NCBI RefSeq assembly: GCF_000023925.1
Contig: NC_013169.1
Coordinates: 1,612,001-1,676,000 of the forward strand
Source: Kytococcus sedentarius DSM 20547
GTDB taxonomy: Bacteria; Actinomycetota; Actinomycetes; Actinomycetales; Dermatophilaceae
DNA length: 64,000 nt
Reading direction: 5' to 3'
The notes beneath the pieces were generated by a model, which saw only the letters and a list, made by a program, of their open reading frames with translations, did not search any database and was not told the DNA's origin. Numbering within the stretch: the stretch's first letter is position 1; every line of letters starts with the position of its first letter. Positions 55,019 to 63,465 of this stretch are shown one piece after another. The translations under genes and the position numbers were made by a program.

Positions 55019-56760
55019 GCACCGCTGCAGAGTCCCGCACGGCGCGTCGCACGCGTCCGGCACCCGCCGCGCAGACGCAGCGCGGCCCCATCGAGAACGT
55101 CGCCACCTGGGTCGACGCACGCACCGGCGGTGCGGGTTTCTCGAAGTACCTGATGCGCAAGGTCTTCCCGGACCACTGGTCGTTCATGATCGGTGAGATC
55201 GCCATGTACTCCATGGTCATCTGCCTCATCACAGGCGTCTTCCTGACCATGTGGTTCATCCCGTCGATGGCACACACGGTGTACGACGGCGACTACGAGC
55301 CCCTGCGCGGCATCGGTCTGTCCGAGGCCTACGACTCGTCGCTGGCGATCAGCTTCGACATCAAGGGCGGTCTGCTCATGCGGCAGATCCACCACTGGGC
55401 CGCGCTGATCTTCATCGTCGCGATCATGCTCCACGCCCTCCGCGTGTTCTTCACCGGCGCGTTCCGCAAGCCGCGCGAGATCAACTGGGTCATCGGTTGC
55501 GCGCTGTCGATGATCGCCATCTTCGAGGGCTTCATGGGCTACTCGCTGCCGGACGACCTGCTCTCGGGTACCGGTGTGCGCGCCATGCAGGGCTTCCTGA
55601 TGTCCGCCCCGATCGTCGGTACGTACTTGTCGTACATGCTCTTCGGCGGCGGCTTCCCCGGCGAGCTGATCATCCCCCGCTTCTACGCCTTCCACGTGCT
55701 GATCATCCCGGCCATCCTGGTCGGCCTGTTCGCGGTCCACATCATCTTGGTGGCCGTGCACAAGCACACCCAGTACCCCGGGCCGGGTCGCACCAACGAC
55801 AACGTCGTGGGCTTCCGCGTGATGCCGGTGTACGCCGCGAAGGCCGGTGGCTTCTTCTTCATCGTGTTCGGTCTGACGGTGCTGATCTCGGCCCTGGTCA
55901 CGATCAACCCGATCTGGGCCTACGGGCCCTACGAGCCCACACAGGTGACGGCTGGTTCACAGCCTGACTGGTACATGGGCTTCGCGGACGGCGCCCTGCG
56001 ACTGCTGCCTGGTTGGCTGGAGTTCGTCCTCTTCGACCGGACGTTCAGCATGAACATCTTCCCGGGCTCGCTGTTCCTGATCCCGTTCATGTACGGCCTG
56101 GCCATGGTCTACCCGTTCCTCGAGGCCTGGGTGACCGGCGACGACCGTGAGCACCACCTGCTGCAGTACCCGTACAACGCGCCGGTCCGTGCCGGTCTGG
56201 GTGCCGCCTTCGTCACCGTCTACGTGGTCCTGTGGGCCGCGGCCGGTAACGACCTCATGGCCATCAAGCTGGGGCTGTCGATCAACGACATCACCATCGC
56301 CCTGCGGACGCTGTTCTTCGTCGGCCCGGTGATCGCCTTCTGGGTCACCAAGCGCATCTGCCTCTCGTTGCAGCGCCGCGACCGCGAGAAGGTGCTGCAC
56401 GGGCGCGAGTCCGGCCGCATCGTCCGCACGCCGGAGGGCCGCTTCTTCGAGGCTCACGAGGAGCTCTCGCCCTACGAGCGCTGGAATCTCGTGCAGCACC
56501 CCGACTACCGGGCGCTGACCGCCGAGGAGATCGCGGGCACCGACGAGAACGGTGTGCAGCGCAAGCCGTCCTTCATGGACAAGTCGCGCGCGAAGATGAC
56601 TTCGTTCTTCTTCGAGGACCGCATCCCGGCCGTGACGCCGGCCGAGCTCGCCGAGGCCCACGCCGACGAGCACCACGCGCACGACCACCACCTGGCCGCC
56701 CAGGCCAGCAACGAGGTGGCTGCCGTGGAGGAGACGCTGCAGGGCCAGAAGCGCCACTGA
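55015..56760 (+). CDS. qcrB: cytochrome bc1 complex cytochrome b subunit
   Basis: Membrane core of the bc1 complex, with two b hemes and the quinol sites; the target of Q203-type drugs in mycobacteria. 581 aa. Heme-ligand helices include MRQIHHWAALIFIVAIMLHA and FHVLIIPAILVGLFAVHIIL, and the Qo loop region is near PDWYMGFADGALRLLPGW. Actinobacterial QcrB has a long cytosolic tail, seen here from about 450 and ending His-rich (DEHHAHDHHLAA). Start and end are unambiguous. A strong terminator follows. Confidence 0.96.
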   Translation: MSTAAESRTARRTRPAPAAQTQRGPIENVATWVDARTGGAGFSKYLMRKVFPDHWSFMIGEIAMYSMVICLITGVFLTMWFIPSMAHTVYDGDYEPLRGIGLSEAYDSSLAISFDIKGGLLMRQIHHWAALIFIVAIMLHALRVFFTGAFRKPREINWVIGCALSMIAIFEGFMGYSLPDDLLSGTGVRAMQGFLMSAPIVGTYLSYMLFGGGFPGELIIPRFYAFHVLIIPAILVGLFAVHIILVAVHKHTQYPGPGRTNDNVVGFRVMPVYAAKAGGFFFIVFGLTVLISALVTINPIWAYGPYEPTQVTAGSQPDWYMGFADGALRLLPGWLEFVLFDRTFSMNIFPGSLFLIPFMYGLAMVYPFLEAWVTGDDREHHLLQYPYNAPVRAGLGAAFVTVYVVLWAAAGNDLMAIKLGLSINDITIALRTLFFVGPVIAFWVTKRICLSLQRRDREKVLHGRESGRIVRTPEGRFFEAHEELSPYERWNLVQHPDYRALTAEEIAGTDENGVQRKPSFMDKSRAKMTSFFFEDRIPAVTPAELAEAHADEHHAHDHHLAAQASNEVAAVEETLQGQKRH

Positions 56761-56775
56761 CGCACTCCCCCGCTT

Positions 56776-56811
56776 GAACGGGCCGTCCTCCTTCGGGAGG
56801 GCGGCCCGTTC
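56776..56811 (+). terminator. terminator of the ctaE-qcrCAB operon
   Basis: Stem of 16 bp (56776-56791 with 56796-56811), one G-U pair, and a TTCG tetraloop that makes it very stable. It starts 15 nt after the qcrB stop. Confidence 0.85.
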
Positions 56812-56866
56812 TCGTGCTCACCCCGCCGCGGTTTGGCGACCCCGTGGCACGTCGCCACGGTTGGCG

Positions 56867-56872
56867 TACTCT
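56867..56872 (+). promoter_or_regulatory. -10 element of the metallopeptidase gene (leaderless)
   Basis: TACTCT ends 7 nt before the ATG at 56880. Confidence 0.5.
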
Positions 56873-56879
56873 GCCCTGC

Positions 56880-57278
56880 ATGGCCGCCTCCTATGCCCTG
56901 ACGCTCGAACAGTTCGAGGAAGCTGTGGGCGATGCCCTGGACCGGTTGCCAGAGGCCTTGATCGACCGTATGGACAACGTGGTGATCCTCGTCGAGGAGG
57001 AACCTGACCGTGCGCAGTTGGAGAGCATCAGCGCTCCGGGCGCCCACGCCGAGGGAACGGTGCTGTACGGCCTCTACGAGGGCGTCCCCCTGCCCCAGCG
57101 CGGGGGGTTCATGCCGCCCCCGATCCCTGACCGCATCTTCATCTTCCGGGGGCCCCTCTCTCACGCATACCGCACGCCCCACGCCTTGCGGGAGCAGATC
57201 GCCGTGACGGTGCTGCACGAGGTGGGCCACCACTTCGGCATCGACGACGACCGGCTGCACGAGCTCGGCTGGGCCTGA
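56880..57278 (+). CDS. zincin-like metallopeptidase family protein
   Basis: A 132-aa protein of the small bacterial metallopeptidase family (DUF1025 type). The zinc motif is VLHEVGHHFGIDDDRLHELGW at the C-terminal end. Before it is the family stretch PDRIFIFRGPLSHAYRTPHA. The N-terminus has LEQFEEAVGDALDRLPEALI, MDNVVILVEEEP and TVLYGLYEGVPL. No signal peptide. A conserved neighbour of qcrB in actinomycetes; its substrate is unknown. The ATG is supported by the -10 box. Confidence 0.9.
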   Translation: MAASYALTLEQFEEAVGDALDRLPEALIDRMDNVVILVEEEPDRAQLESISAPGAHAEGTVLYGLYEGVPLPQRGGFMPPPIPDRIFIFRGPLSHAYRTPHALREQIAVTVLHEVGHHFGIDDDRLHELGWA

Positions 57279-57563
57279 CCTCACCGGACGCCGCCGCGCG
57301 GGACTCACTCCGCCGCCCGCCCTGCGCTGCCCGCCTGCCTGCCTGCCGTCGCAGCGCGCGCTCCCCGCCCACCTGCGCGCCGTCCACTACCGCGTGGGAC
57401 TCACTCCACCGCGCCACAGCACGGTCACGTGAGCCTGCGCCGGTGTAGCTGGTCCGTTCCCTCTCCGCACGCCCCTGCCCCGCCAGGCCACGGGCGCAGT
57501 TTCCGCCCACCCGGCCGGCCACCGCCGCGCGGGACTGCGCTGGCGTGGCATGGCTGCACAACG
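57279..57563. repeat. gene-free stretch with short dispersed repeats
   Basis: No supported gene. It contains two 23-bp near copies (57294-57316 and 57390-57412, 21 of 23 identical) sharing GGGACTCACTCC. CCGCCGCGCGGGACT occurs at 57291-57305 and again at 57522-57536, and a CTGCCTGCCTGCC run is near 57333. Open frames here look like chance in GC-rich DNA. Confidence 0.6.
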
Positions 57564-57601
57564 ACGCGGCCCCGCCCTCCCAAGGGAGGACGGGGCCGCG
57601 T
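57564..57601 (-). terminator. terminator of the ctaC-ctaD-ctaF operon
   Basis: Stem of 18 bp (57564-57581 with 57584-57601) with a single mismatch or wobble and an AA loop, 32 nt past the ctaF stop on the minus strand. Confidence 0.8.
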
Positions 57602-57633
57602 GGCGCGGTGCTCAGGACGTCAGGCGCGGTGGC

Positions 57634-58038
57634 TCAGACGTGGTGGGCGCCGGAGAAGTACTCGTAGACCCAACCGATCACTGCGAACACCAGGAACACC
57701 GAACCGATGTAGACGATCCACCAGCCCATGGCCACGCCGAGGAAGACCACGGCAGCGGCCAGGGCCAGCCACAGCGGCCACCAGGAGTACGGGGCGAAGT
57801 GACCGTAGTGGCCAGAGATCTGGTCGATGTGTCCGTACCGGTCGTCCTCCGGGCGCAGGCCCGGCAGGGTCTTGGCCGTGACACCGATGTACCAGCCGAT
57901 CATGGCCACCATCGCCGCGGAGAGTGCGAGCCCGATGGCTCCGACCCACTCGTTCCACCCGGTCCAGAAGGAGTACACCAAGAAGAACAGCACCAGCGGG
58001 GGCACCAGGTACCAGAAGAGCTTGCCTTCAACCTTCAT
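57634..58038 (-). CDS. ctaF: cytochrome c oxidase subunit IV
   Basis: A small actinobacterial-type subunit IV of the aa3 oxidase, 134 aa with about four helices (LVPPLVLFFLVYSFWTGWNE, AIGLALSAAMVAMIGWYIG, PLWLALAAAVVFLGVAMGWW and IVYIGSVFLVFAVIGWVYEY). The family start MKVEGKLFWYLVP is clear, with GTGAGGACACCC upstream; four extra in-frame codons before it are ignored. It is last in the ctaC-ctaD-ctaF order, 8 nt after ctaD. Confidence 0.93.
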   Translation of the reverse strand: MKVEGKLFWYLVPPLVLFFLVYSFWTGWNEWVGAIGLALSAAMVAMIGWYIGVTAKTLPGLRPEDDRYGHIDQISGHYGHFAPYSWWPLWLALAAAVVFLGVAMGWWIVYIGSVFLVFAVIGWVYEYFSGAHHV

Positions 58039-58046
58039 GGGTGTCC

Positions 58047-59858
58047 TCACTTCTCGGTCGTGCGGCCGGCCGCGGGGCCGTCGCTGTAGTTCGCGTCCTC
58101 GTGGGACGAGTTGCCACCGTGCACACCAGCCATGTCCGGCTCGTCCACCAGAGAACCCAGAACCTGGGAGTCAGGGGTCGGGGCGTCCAGAGCTGCCACC
58201 TCCGGGTGGTTCATGTCGAACACCGGACGCTCGGAGCGGATCCGCGGGATGGAGTTGAAGTTGTGACGCGGCGGCGGGCAGCTGGTGGCCCACTCGAGCG
58301 AGGAACCCCAACCCCACGGGTCGTCGGTGTTCACGTACTCGCCCTTCTTGTGGGTGATGTACACGTTCCAGAAGAACGGCAGCATTGATGCACCCAGAAT
58401 GAACGATCCGACCGTCGAAATCTGGTTCAGGAGGGTGAACCCGTCCTCGACCATGTAGTCGGCGTAGCGACGGGGCATGCCCTCGACGCCCAGCACGTGC
58501 TGCACCAGGAAGGTGGTGTGGAAGCCGATGAACAGCATCCAGAAGTGCAGCTTGCCCAGCGGTTCGTTCAGCATCTTGCCGGTGAGCTTGGGCCACCAGA
58601 AGTAGAAGCCGGCAAACATCGTGAACACCACGGTGCCGAACACCACGTAGTGGAAGTGCGCCACCACGAAGTAGGAGTCGGTGAGGTGGAGGTCCACCGC
58701 CGGGGCGGACAGAACCACACCGGTCAGACCACCGAAGAGGAAGGTCACCATGAAGCCCAGCGACCACAGCATCGGGGTCTCAAAGCTCAGGGAACCGTTC
58801 CACATGGTGCCGATCCAGTTGAAGAACTTCACACCGGTGGGCACCGCGATCAGCATGGTCATGACGGCGAAGAAGGGCAGGAGCACCTGACCGGTGCCGT
58901 ACATGTGGTGGGCCCACACCGACATCGACAGCGCCGCGATGGCCACGGCGGCCAGGATCAGCGTCTTGTACCCGAAGATCGGCTTGCGGCTGAACACCGG
59001 GATGATCTCGGAAATGATGCCGAAGAAGGGCAGGGCGATGATGTAGACCTCGGGGTGGCCGAAGAACCAGAACAGGTGCTGCCACAGCATCGCGCCACCG
59101 TTGGAGGGGTCATAGATGTGGGTCCCCACGATGCGGTCGGCCGCCATCGCGAACATGGCCGCGGTCAGCACCGGGAAGACGACCAGCACCAGGATCGAGG
59201 TAATCAGGATGGTCCACGTGAAGACTGGCATCCGGAACATCGTCATGCCCGGCGCGCGCATGCACACGATGGTCACGATGAAGTTGACCGATCCCAGGAT
59301 CGTGCCGAAGCCGGCGAGGCTCAGACCCATGACCCAGAGGTCACCGCCCAGCCCCGGGCTGTAGGTCGGACCGGCCAGCGGCTGGTAGGCGAACCAGCCG
59401 AAGGAGGCCGCACCCGACGGGGACAGGAAGCTGCCCCCCGCGATGAGCCCACCGAAGAGGTAGAGCCAGTAGGCGAACATGTTGAGGCGCGGGAAGGCCA
59501 CGTCCGGCGCGCCGATCTGCAGCGGCATCAGGGCGTTGGCGAAGCCCGCGAACAGCGGCGTCGCGAAGAGCAGCAGCATCACCGTGCCGTGCATGGTGAA
59601 CAGCGCGTTGAACTGCTCCTTGGACTGCAGCACCTGCATGCCCGGGTCGAACAGCTCGGCGCGGATCAGCAGGGCCATCAGGCCACCGAGGCAGAACCAC
59701 GCCAAGGAGGTGATGAAGTACAGGTTGCCGATGACCTTGTGGTCGGTCGTCGTGAGGTACTTGACCGCGATGGACCCTGCGCGGGTCTGCGGCCGGGTCA
59801 CGGGGCGCGCCTCGTCAGCGACGCGGTGCGCTGCCCCCGGGTGAGAGATGGTTGCCAT
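58047..59858 (-). CDS. ctaD: cytochrome c oxidase subunit I
   Basis: Catalytic subunit of the aa3 oxidase, holding heme a and the heme a3-CuB site where oxygen is reduced. 603 aa, twelve helices. Heme a ligand region [12 protein letters not shown]; CuB and cross-linked Tyr region [16 protein letters not shown]; CuB histidines in [11 protein letters not shown]; heme a3/a ligands in [11 protein letters not shown]. The K-channel Lys and D-channel region ([12 protein letters not shown]) are present. The stop is 8 nt before ctaF and the start overlaps the ctaC stop by one base. Confidence 0.97.
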   Translation of the reverse strand: MATISHPGAAHRVADEARPVTRPQTRAGSIAVKYLTTTDHKVIGNLYFITSLAWFCLGGLMALLIRAELFDPGMQVLQSKEQFNALFTMHGTVMLLLFATPLFAGFANALMPLQIGAPDVAFPRLNMFAYWLYLFGGLIAGGSFLSPSGAASFGWFAYQPLAGPTYSPGLGGDLWVMGLSLAGFGTILGSVNFIVTIVCMRAPGMTMFRMPVFTWTILITSILVLVVFPVLTAAMFAMAADRIVGTHIYDPSNGGAMLWQHLFWFFGHPEVYIIALPFFGIISEIIPVFSRKPIFGYKTLILAAVAIAALSMSVWAHHMYGTGQVLLPFFAVMTMLIAVPTGVKFFNWIGTMWNGSLSFETPMLWSLGFMVTFLFGGLTGVVLSAPAVDLHLTDSYFVVAHFHYVVFGTVVFTMFAGFYFWWPKLTGKMLNEPLGKLHFWMLFIGFHTTFLVQHVLGVEGMPRRYADYMVEDGFTLLNQISTVGSFILGASMLPFFWNVYITHKKGEYVNTDDPWGWGSSLEWATSCPPPRHNFNSIPRIRSERPVFDMNHPEVAALDAPTPDSQVLGSLVDEPDMAGVHGGNSSHEDANYSDGPAAGRTTEK

Positions 59859-60772
59859 CAGTCGTCCTTCCCGCCCTTGAGCATCCAGTCGTTGTGGTTC
59901 ACGTCGCGGTCCTCCACGTCGTTCTCACCATGGACCAGCTCCTTGCGGTCGTAGCCGGTGTCGAGGAAGCCGGACTTGCCCGCGTCCTCCAGCGCCTGCA
60001 TCTGCTTGTCGTACTCGTCCCGCTCGACGACCTTCACCTGGAAGAGCATCTCGGAGTGGTACGCGCCGCAGAGCTCGGCGCACTTGCCCTGGTAGGTGCC
60101 GACCTCGGTGGGCGTCACCTGGAAGCGGTTGACGACACCGGGGATCATGTCCAGCTTCTGGAGGAACTGCGGGACCCAGAAGGAGTGGATGACGTCACGC
60201 GCGGTGAGCACGAACTCGGTGCGCTCGTTGACCGGGAGGTACAGGGTCGGCAGCCCCTCGGCCACGCCCTCCTCACCGGTGAGAACGGCCTGCTGACCGG
60301 ACTCGTGCACGTCGTCGCTCAGGTAGTTGAAGTCCCAGCTCCACTGCTTGCCCGCCACGTGGACGATGTTCTCGGGCTCCTCGTTGAGGTCCATGAGGTC
60401 GTTCTCCAGCTTCACGTTCTGCACGAACAGGCCGGCGACCATGACGATCGGCACCACGGTGTACAGGATCTCGATGGGCATGTTGTACCGGACCTGCTTG
60501 GGCAGCTCGCTGTCGTCCTTGCGGCGGTAGGCGACGATGCACCAGGCAGTGAGTCCCCAGACGAGCACGCCGACCGCGAGGGCGGCGATCCACATGCCGA
60601 CCCAGAAGGTCGTCACGCCGTCGGAGTTCTCCGTGACGCCCTCGGGGAGGTAGCCCCGCGCGATCTGGTCTGAACTTCCGCACGCGCTGAGGACCAGTGC
60701 GCCCAGGGTGGCCGCGCCGGCCAGGACCGCGGGGCGCTGCCAGCGCCGTGTGTTCTCGGGGTGCCTGTGCAC
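59858..60772 (-). CDS. ctaC: cytochrome c oxidase subunit II
   Basis: Accepts electrons from QcrC at its CuA centre. 304 aa. It is a lipoprotein, with the signal [19 protein letters not shown]. Two helices follow ([20 protein letters not shown] and [20 protein letters not shown]). The CuA motif is [20 protein letters not shown] near residue 240, with an earlier ligand His in [13 protein letters not shown]. The GTG at 60772 is chosen, with GAAGGCGG upstream; a longer frame is improbable. First gene of the operon. Confidence 0.95.
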   Translation of the reverse strand: MHRHPENTRRWQRPAVLAGAATLGALVLSACGSSDQIARGYLPEGVTENSDGVTTFWVGMWIAALAVGVLVWGLTAWCIVAYRRKDDSELPKQVRYNMPIEILYTVVPIVMVAGLFVQNVKLENDLMDLNEEPENIVHVAGKQWSWDFNYLSDDVHESGQQAVLTGEEGVAEGLPTLYLPVNERTEFVLTARDVIHSFWVPQFLQKLDMIPGVVNRFQVTPTEVGTYQGKCAELCGAYHSEMLFQVKVVERDEYDKQMQALEDAGKSGFLDTGYDRKELVHGENDVEDRDVNHNDWMLKGGKDD

Positions 60773-60847
60773 TCGATGCCGCCTTCCGTGAAGCAGGGTT
60801 CGACAGTGCACGATCGTGAGACGGAGCACTGCAGTTGTGCGTTCATC

Positions 60848-61543
60848 CTACCCAACGTCGGAGACGACGTCCCGGGAGGCTCGCCGCCACGGATCCACCC
60901 CCTCGGTGGCGACCTCCAACCTGCGCAGGTACTCCTGCCGGTCGACGGTCCGCACCCCCATCGAGGCGAGGTGGTCGGTACGCCATTGCACGTCCACGAG
61001 GGCGTCCTGACCGGCCTGCGCCATGACCCGCGCCATCCCCACCATCGCGGCCTTCGAGGCGTCGGTGACGTGGTGGAACATCGACTCCCCGGCGAAGAAT
61101 CCCCCGATCCCCACGCCGTACAGCCCGCCCACGAGCTCATGCTGGCGCCACACCTCGATGCTGTGTGCCCACCCCATCCGGTGCAGGTCACCGTAGGCGC
61201 GCCGCACCTCGGGCGTGATCCATGCCCCCTCCCGGTCCGGGTCGGCGCAGGCCTCGGTCACCGCACCGAAGGCCCGGTCGACCGTGAGCGTGAAGGTGCG
61301 CAACGAACGCCGCAGCGAGCGGCTGACGTGGATCTCCCCCGGCAGCAGGACGCCCCGCTCCACCGGGAACCACCAGCCCAGGGGTCCCCTCCCACCGGGC
61401 CCCAGCCCCATCGGGAACACGCCGTGGGAGTAGGCGGACAGCAAGGTGCCGGGGGCGAGATCGCCCCCGGCACCCAGGAGGTCCTCCTGCGGGTCCGCCG
61501 CGGCGACGGCGGACTCGAAGTCCAGGCCGCAGCGGAACCTCAC
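60848..61543 (-). CDS. aat: leucyl/phenylalanyl-tRNA-protein transferase
   Basis: Adds Leu or Phe from tRNA to the N-terminus of proteins with basic ends, marking them for ClpS/ClpAP. 231 aa. Signature DLLGAGGDLAPGTLLSAYSH followed by GVFPMG; then WWFPVERGVLLPGEIHVSRS, GAWITPEVRRAYGDLHRMGW and GGLYGVGIGGFFAGESMFH, all as in Aat. The GTG at 61543 is 4 nt past the erpA stop, so the two are cotranscribed. Upstream frame is a shadow of erpA. Confidence 0.93.
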   Translation of the reverse strand: MRFRCGLDFESAVAAADPQEDLLGAGGDLAPGTLLSAYSHGVFPMGLGPGGRGPLGWWFPVERGVLLPGEIHVSRSLRRSLRTFTLTVDRAFGAVTEACADPDREGAWITPEVRRAYGDLHRMGWAHSIEVWRQHELVGGLYGVGIGGFFAGESMFHHVTDASKAAMVGMARVMAQAGQDALVDVQWRTDHLASMGVRTVDRQEYLRRLEVATEGVDPWRRASRDVVSDVG

Positions 61544-61547
61544 GGAC

Positions 61548-61907
61548 TCAGCTGAAGGAGTCGCCGCAGGCGCAGGAGCTGCCCGCGTTGGGGTTGTCGA
61601 TGGTGAAGCCCTGCTTCTCGATGGTGTCCGCGAAGTCGATCGCCGCACCCTCCAGGTACGGAGCGCTCATGCGGTCCACCACGACCTCGACGCCGCCGAA
61701 GTCGCGGGTGGCGTCACCGTCGAGGGTGCGCTCGTCGAAGTAGAGCTGGTAGATCAGGCCCGAGCAGCCACCGGGCTGCACGCCGATGCGCAGGCGCAGG
61801 TCGTCGCGCCCCTCCTGGTCGAGGAGGCTCTTGACCTTCTCGGCCGCGACCGGGGTCAGGGTCACGCCGTGCGTGGCCTCGGACGTGGTGGTGTCCTGAA
61901 CAGTCAT
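61548..61907 (-). CDS. erpA: iron-sulfur cluster insertion protein (A-type carrier)
   Basis: A 119-aa HesB/IscA-family carrier that passes Fe-S clusters to apo-proteins, for example aconitase or the Rieske subunit. The three conserved Cys are in VQPGGCSGLIYQL near residue 48 and NAGSSCACGDSFS at the end. GAGGAC lies 5 nt before the ATG. Upstream is TACCCT, a possible -10 near 61947, and a 14-bp palindrome at 61975-61988. Pairs with aat in one transcript. Confidence 0.93.
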   Translation of the reverse strand: MTVQDTTTSEATHGVTLTPVAAEKVKSLLDQEGRDDLRLRIGVQPGGCSGLIYQLYFDERTLDGDATRDFGGVEVVVDRMSAPYLEGAAIDFADTIEKQGFTIDNPNAGSSCACGDSFS

Positions 61908-61974
61908 GGTGAGTCCTCACTGATGGTGCTGCTGGAATCAATGTCAAGGGTACGCCCCTCCCCCGCGGGAACGC

Positions 61975-61988
61975 CCACACCGGTGTGG
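61975..61988. promoter_or_regulatory. 14-bp palindrome upstream of erpA
   Basis: CCACACCGGTGTGG, a perfect palindrome about 68 nt before the erpA start, between erpA and the peptidase gene. It may be a repressor site. No known regulator is matched. Confidence 0.35.
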
Positions 61989-62022
61989 ACATTCCGCCGC
62001 CACGGCAGGAGGCGCACCGAGA

Positions 62023-63393
62023 TCACCCGGCGAGGACGTCGAGCAGCAGTGCCTCGGCGACGCAGACCTTCTCGAACTCGCCCAGGTGGAGGCTCTCGTT
62101 GGCCCCGTGGGCGCGCGTGTCGGGGTCCTCCACGCCGGTCACCAGAATGGACGCCTGCGGGAACTTCTCGGCGAACATCGCGATGAAGGGGATCGAACCG
62201 CCCAGGCCGATGTCCACCGCGTCGGTCCCCCAGGCGGCACCGAAGGCCGTCCGGGCCGCGTCGTAGGCCGGGCCCGTCGCGTCGGCGCTGAACCCGCTGC
62301 CGGCGTCCTGCAGGCTCACCTCCACGGTCGCACCCCAGGGGGCGTTGGCGCGCAGGTGCTGCTCGATGGCGGCATAGGCCTCCTGCGGGTCCTGGGAGGG
62401 GGCCAGACGGAAGGAGAACAGCCCGGTGGTGGAGGCCAGCAGCGTGTTGGAGGCCTCGGACACCTTCGGGGCGTCGACGCCGATGACGCTCGCGGTCGGC
62501 TTGCCCCACAGGCGCTCGGTCAGGCTGCCGGTGCCGATCAGGTGGCTGTCGGGCAGCATGCCGGACTCGGCCCGGAAATCGGCCTCGACCATCGGCAGGT
62601 CGCCCACCGCATCGGACACCAGCCCGTCGACCGCCACGTCCCCCTGCTCGTCGTGCAGGGTGGCTGCCAGGCGGGAGAACGCGGTCAGCGAGTCCAGCGC
62701 CGGGCCGCCGTACATGCCCGAGTGCACCGCGTGGCTGAGCGTCGAGACGGTGACCTGCACGCGCACCATGCCGCGCAGCGAAGTGGTCAGGGCGGGGACG
62801 CCAACCTTCCAGTTGGCCGAGTCCGCCAGGACGATGGCGTCGCACTCCAGCTTGTGCCCGTGCTTCCCCAGGATGGCCGGCAGGCTCTCGGAGCCGTACT
62901 CCTCCTCCCCCTCGACGAAGACGGTGACGCCCACCGGCGGTCGCCCGCCGTGGGCACGGAGCGCCGCCACGTGGGCCATGATGCCGGCCTTGTCGTCGGC
63001 GCACCCGCGGCCGAAGAGCCGGTCGCCCCGTCGGGTGGGCTCGAAGGGCGGGGTGTCCCAGTCCGCGTCGTCCCCGGGCGGCTGCACGTCGTGATGGGCG
63101 TAGAGGAGTACGGTCGGGGCGCCCTCGGGTGCGGGGAGGCTGCCGATGACCGCCGGGGCGCCGCCCTCGGTGACGATCTCGACCGCCAGCCCGGCGTCCT
63201 GCAGGAGCCGGGCAGTCGCCGCGGCCGAGGCCTGCACGTGCGCCTGGTCGAAGGAGGGCATCGAGACGCTGGGGATCCGCGCCAGCTCGATCAGCTCGTC
63301 GACGACCCGTGGCATGCCGGCCCGGACGGCGGCCCGCAGCTCGGCGGCGGTGGGGCGGGAGGAGGACGCGGAGGACTGGTCGTTCTGGCTCAT
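62023..63393 (-). CDS. M20-family dipeptidase/carboxypeptidase
   Basis: A 456-aa zinc metallopeptidase of the M20 family, CNDP/PepV-like, which cleaves dipeptides in the cytosol. Metal and catalytic landmarks: LLYAHHDVQPPGDDADW (His and Asp), GRGCADDKAGIMAHVAAL (bridging Asp), FVEGEEEYGSESL (general base and metal Glu), VLADSANW and the C-terminal DTRAHGANESLHLG (last His). A Ser-rich N-terminal stretch precedes the domain. A TAGGGT -10 box 6 nt before the ATG suggests a leaderless message. It stands between DUF3043 and erpA. Confidence 0.92.
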   Translation of the reverse strand: MSQNDQSSASSSRPTAAELRAAVRAGMPRVVDELIELARIPSVSMPSFDQAHVQASAAATARLLQDAGLAVEIVTEGGAPAVIGSLPAPEGAPTVLLYAHHDVQPPGDDADWDTPPFEPTRRGDRLFGRGCADDKAGIMAHVAALRAHGGRPPVGVTVFVEGEEEYGSESLPAILGKHGHKLECDAIVLADSANWKVGVPALTTSLRGMVRVQVTVSTLSHAVHSGMYGGPALDSLTAFSRLAATLHDEQGDVAVDGLVSDAVGDLPMVEADFRAESGMLPDSHLIGTGSLTERLWGKPTASVIGVDAPKVSEASNTLLASTTGLFSFRLAPSQDPQEAYAAIEQHLRANAPWGATVEVSLQDAGSGFSADATGPAYDAARTAFGAAWGTDAVDIGLGGSIPFIAMFAEKFPQASILVTGVEDPDTRAHGANESLHLGEFEKVCVAEALLLDVLAG

Positions 63394-63399
63394 GCCCCG

Positions 63400-63405
63400 A
63401 CCCTA
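63400..63405 (-). promoter_or_regulatory. -10 element of the M20 peptidase gene (leaderless)
   Basis: TAGGGT (minus strand) ends 6 nt before the ATG at 63393. Confidence 0.5.
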
Positions 63406-63465
63406 TGCCGCACCGGCGGCCGTGTGGGGCCGGTCAGAGCCCGACGGGCGGTGTACTTGGCGGGC

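Noticed and set aside
57139-57561. 140-codon minus-strand frame after the metallopeptidase gene
   Set aside because: Arg/Ala-rich translation, overlaps the 3' end of a real gene, no motif or ribosome site.
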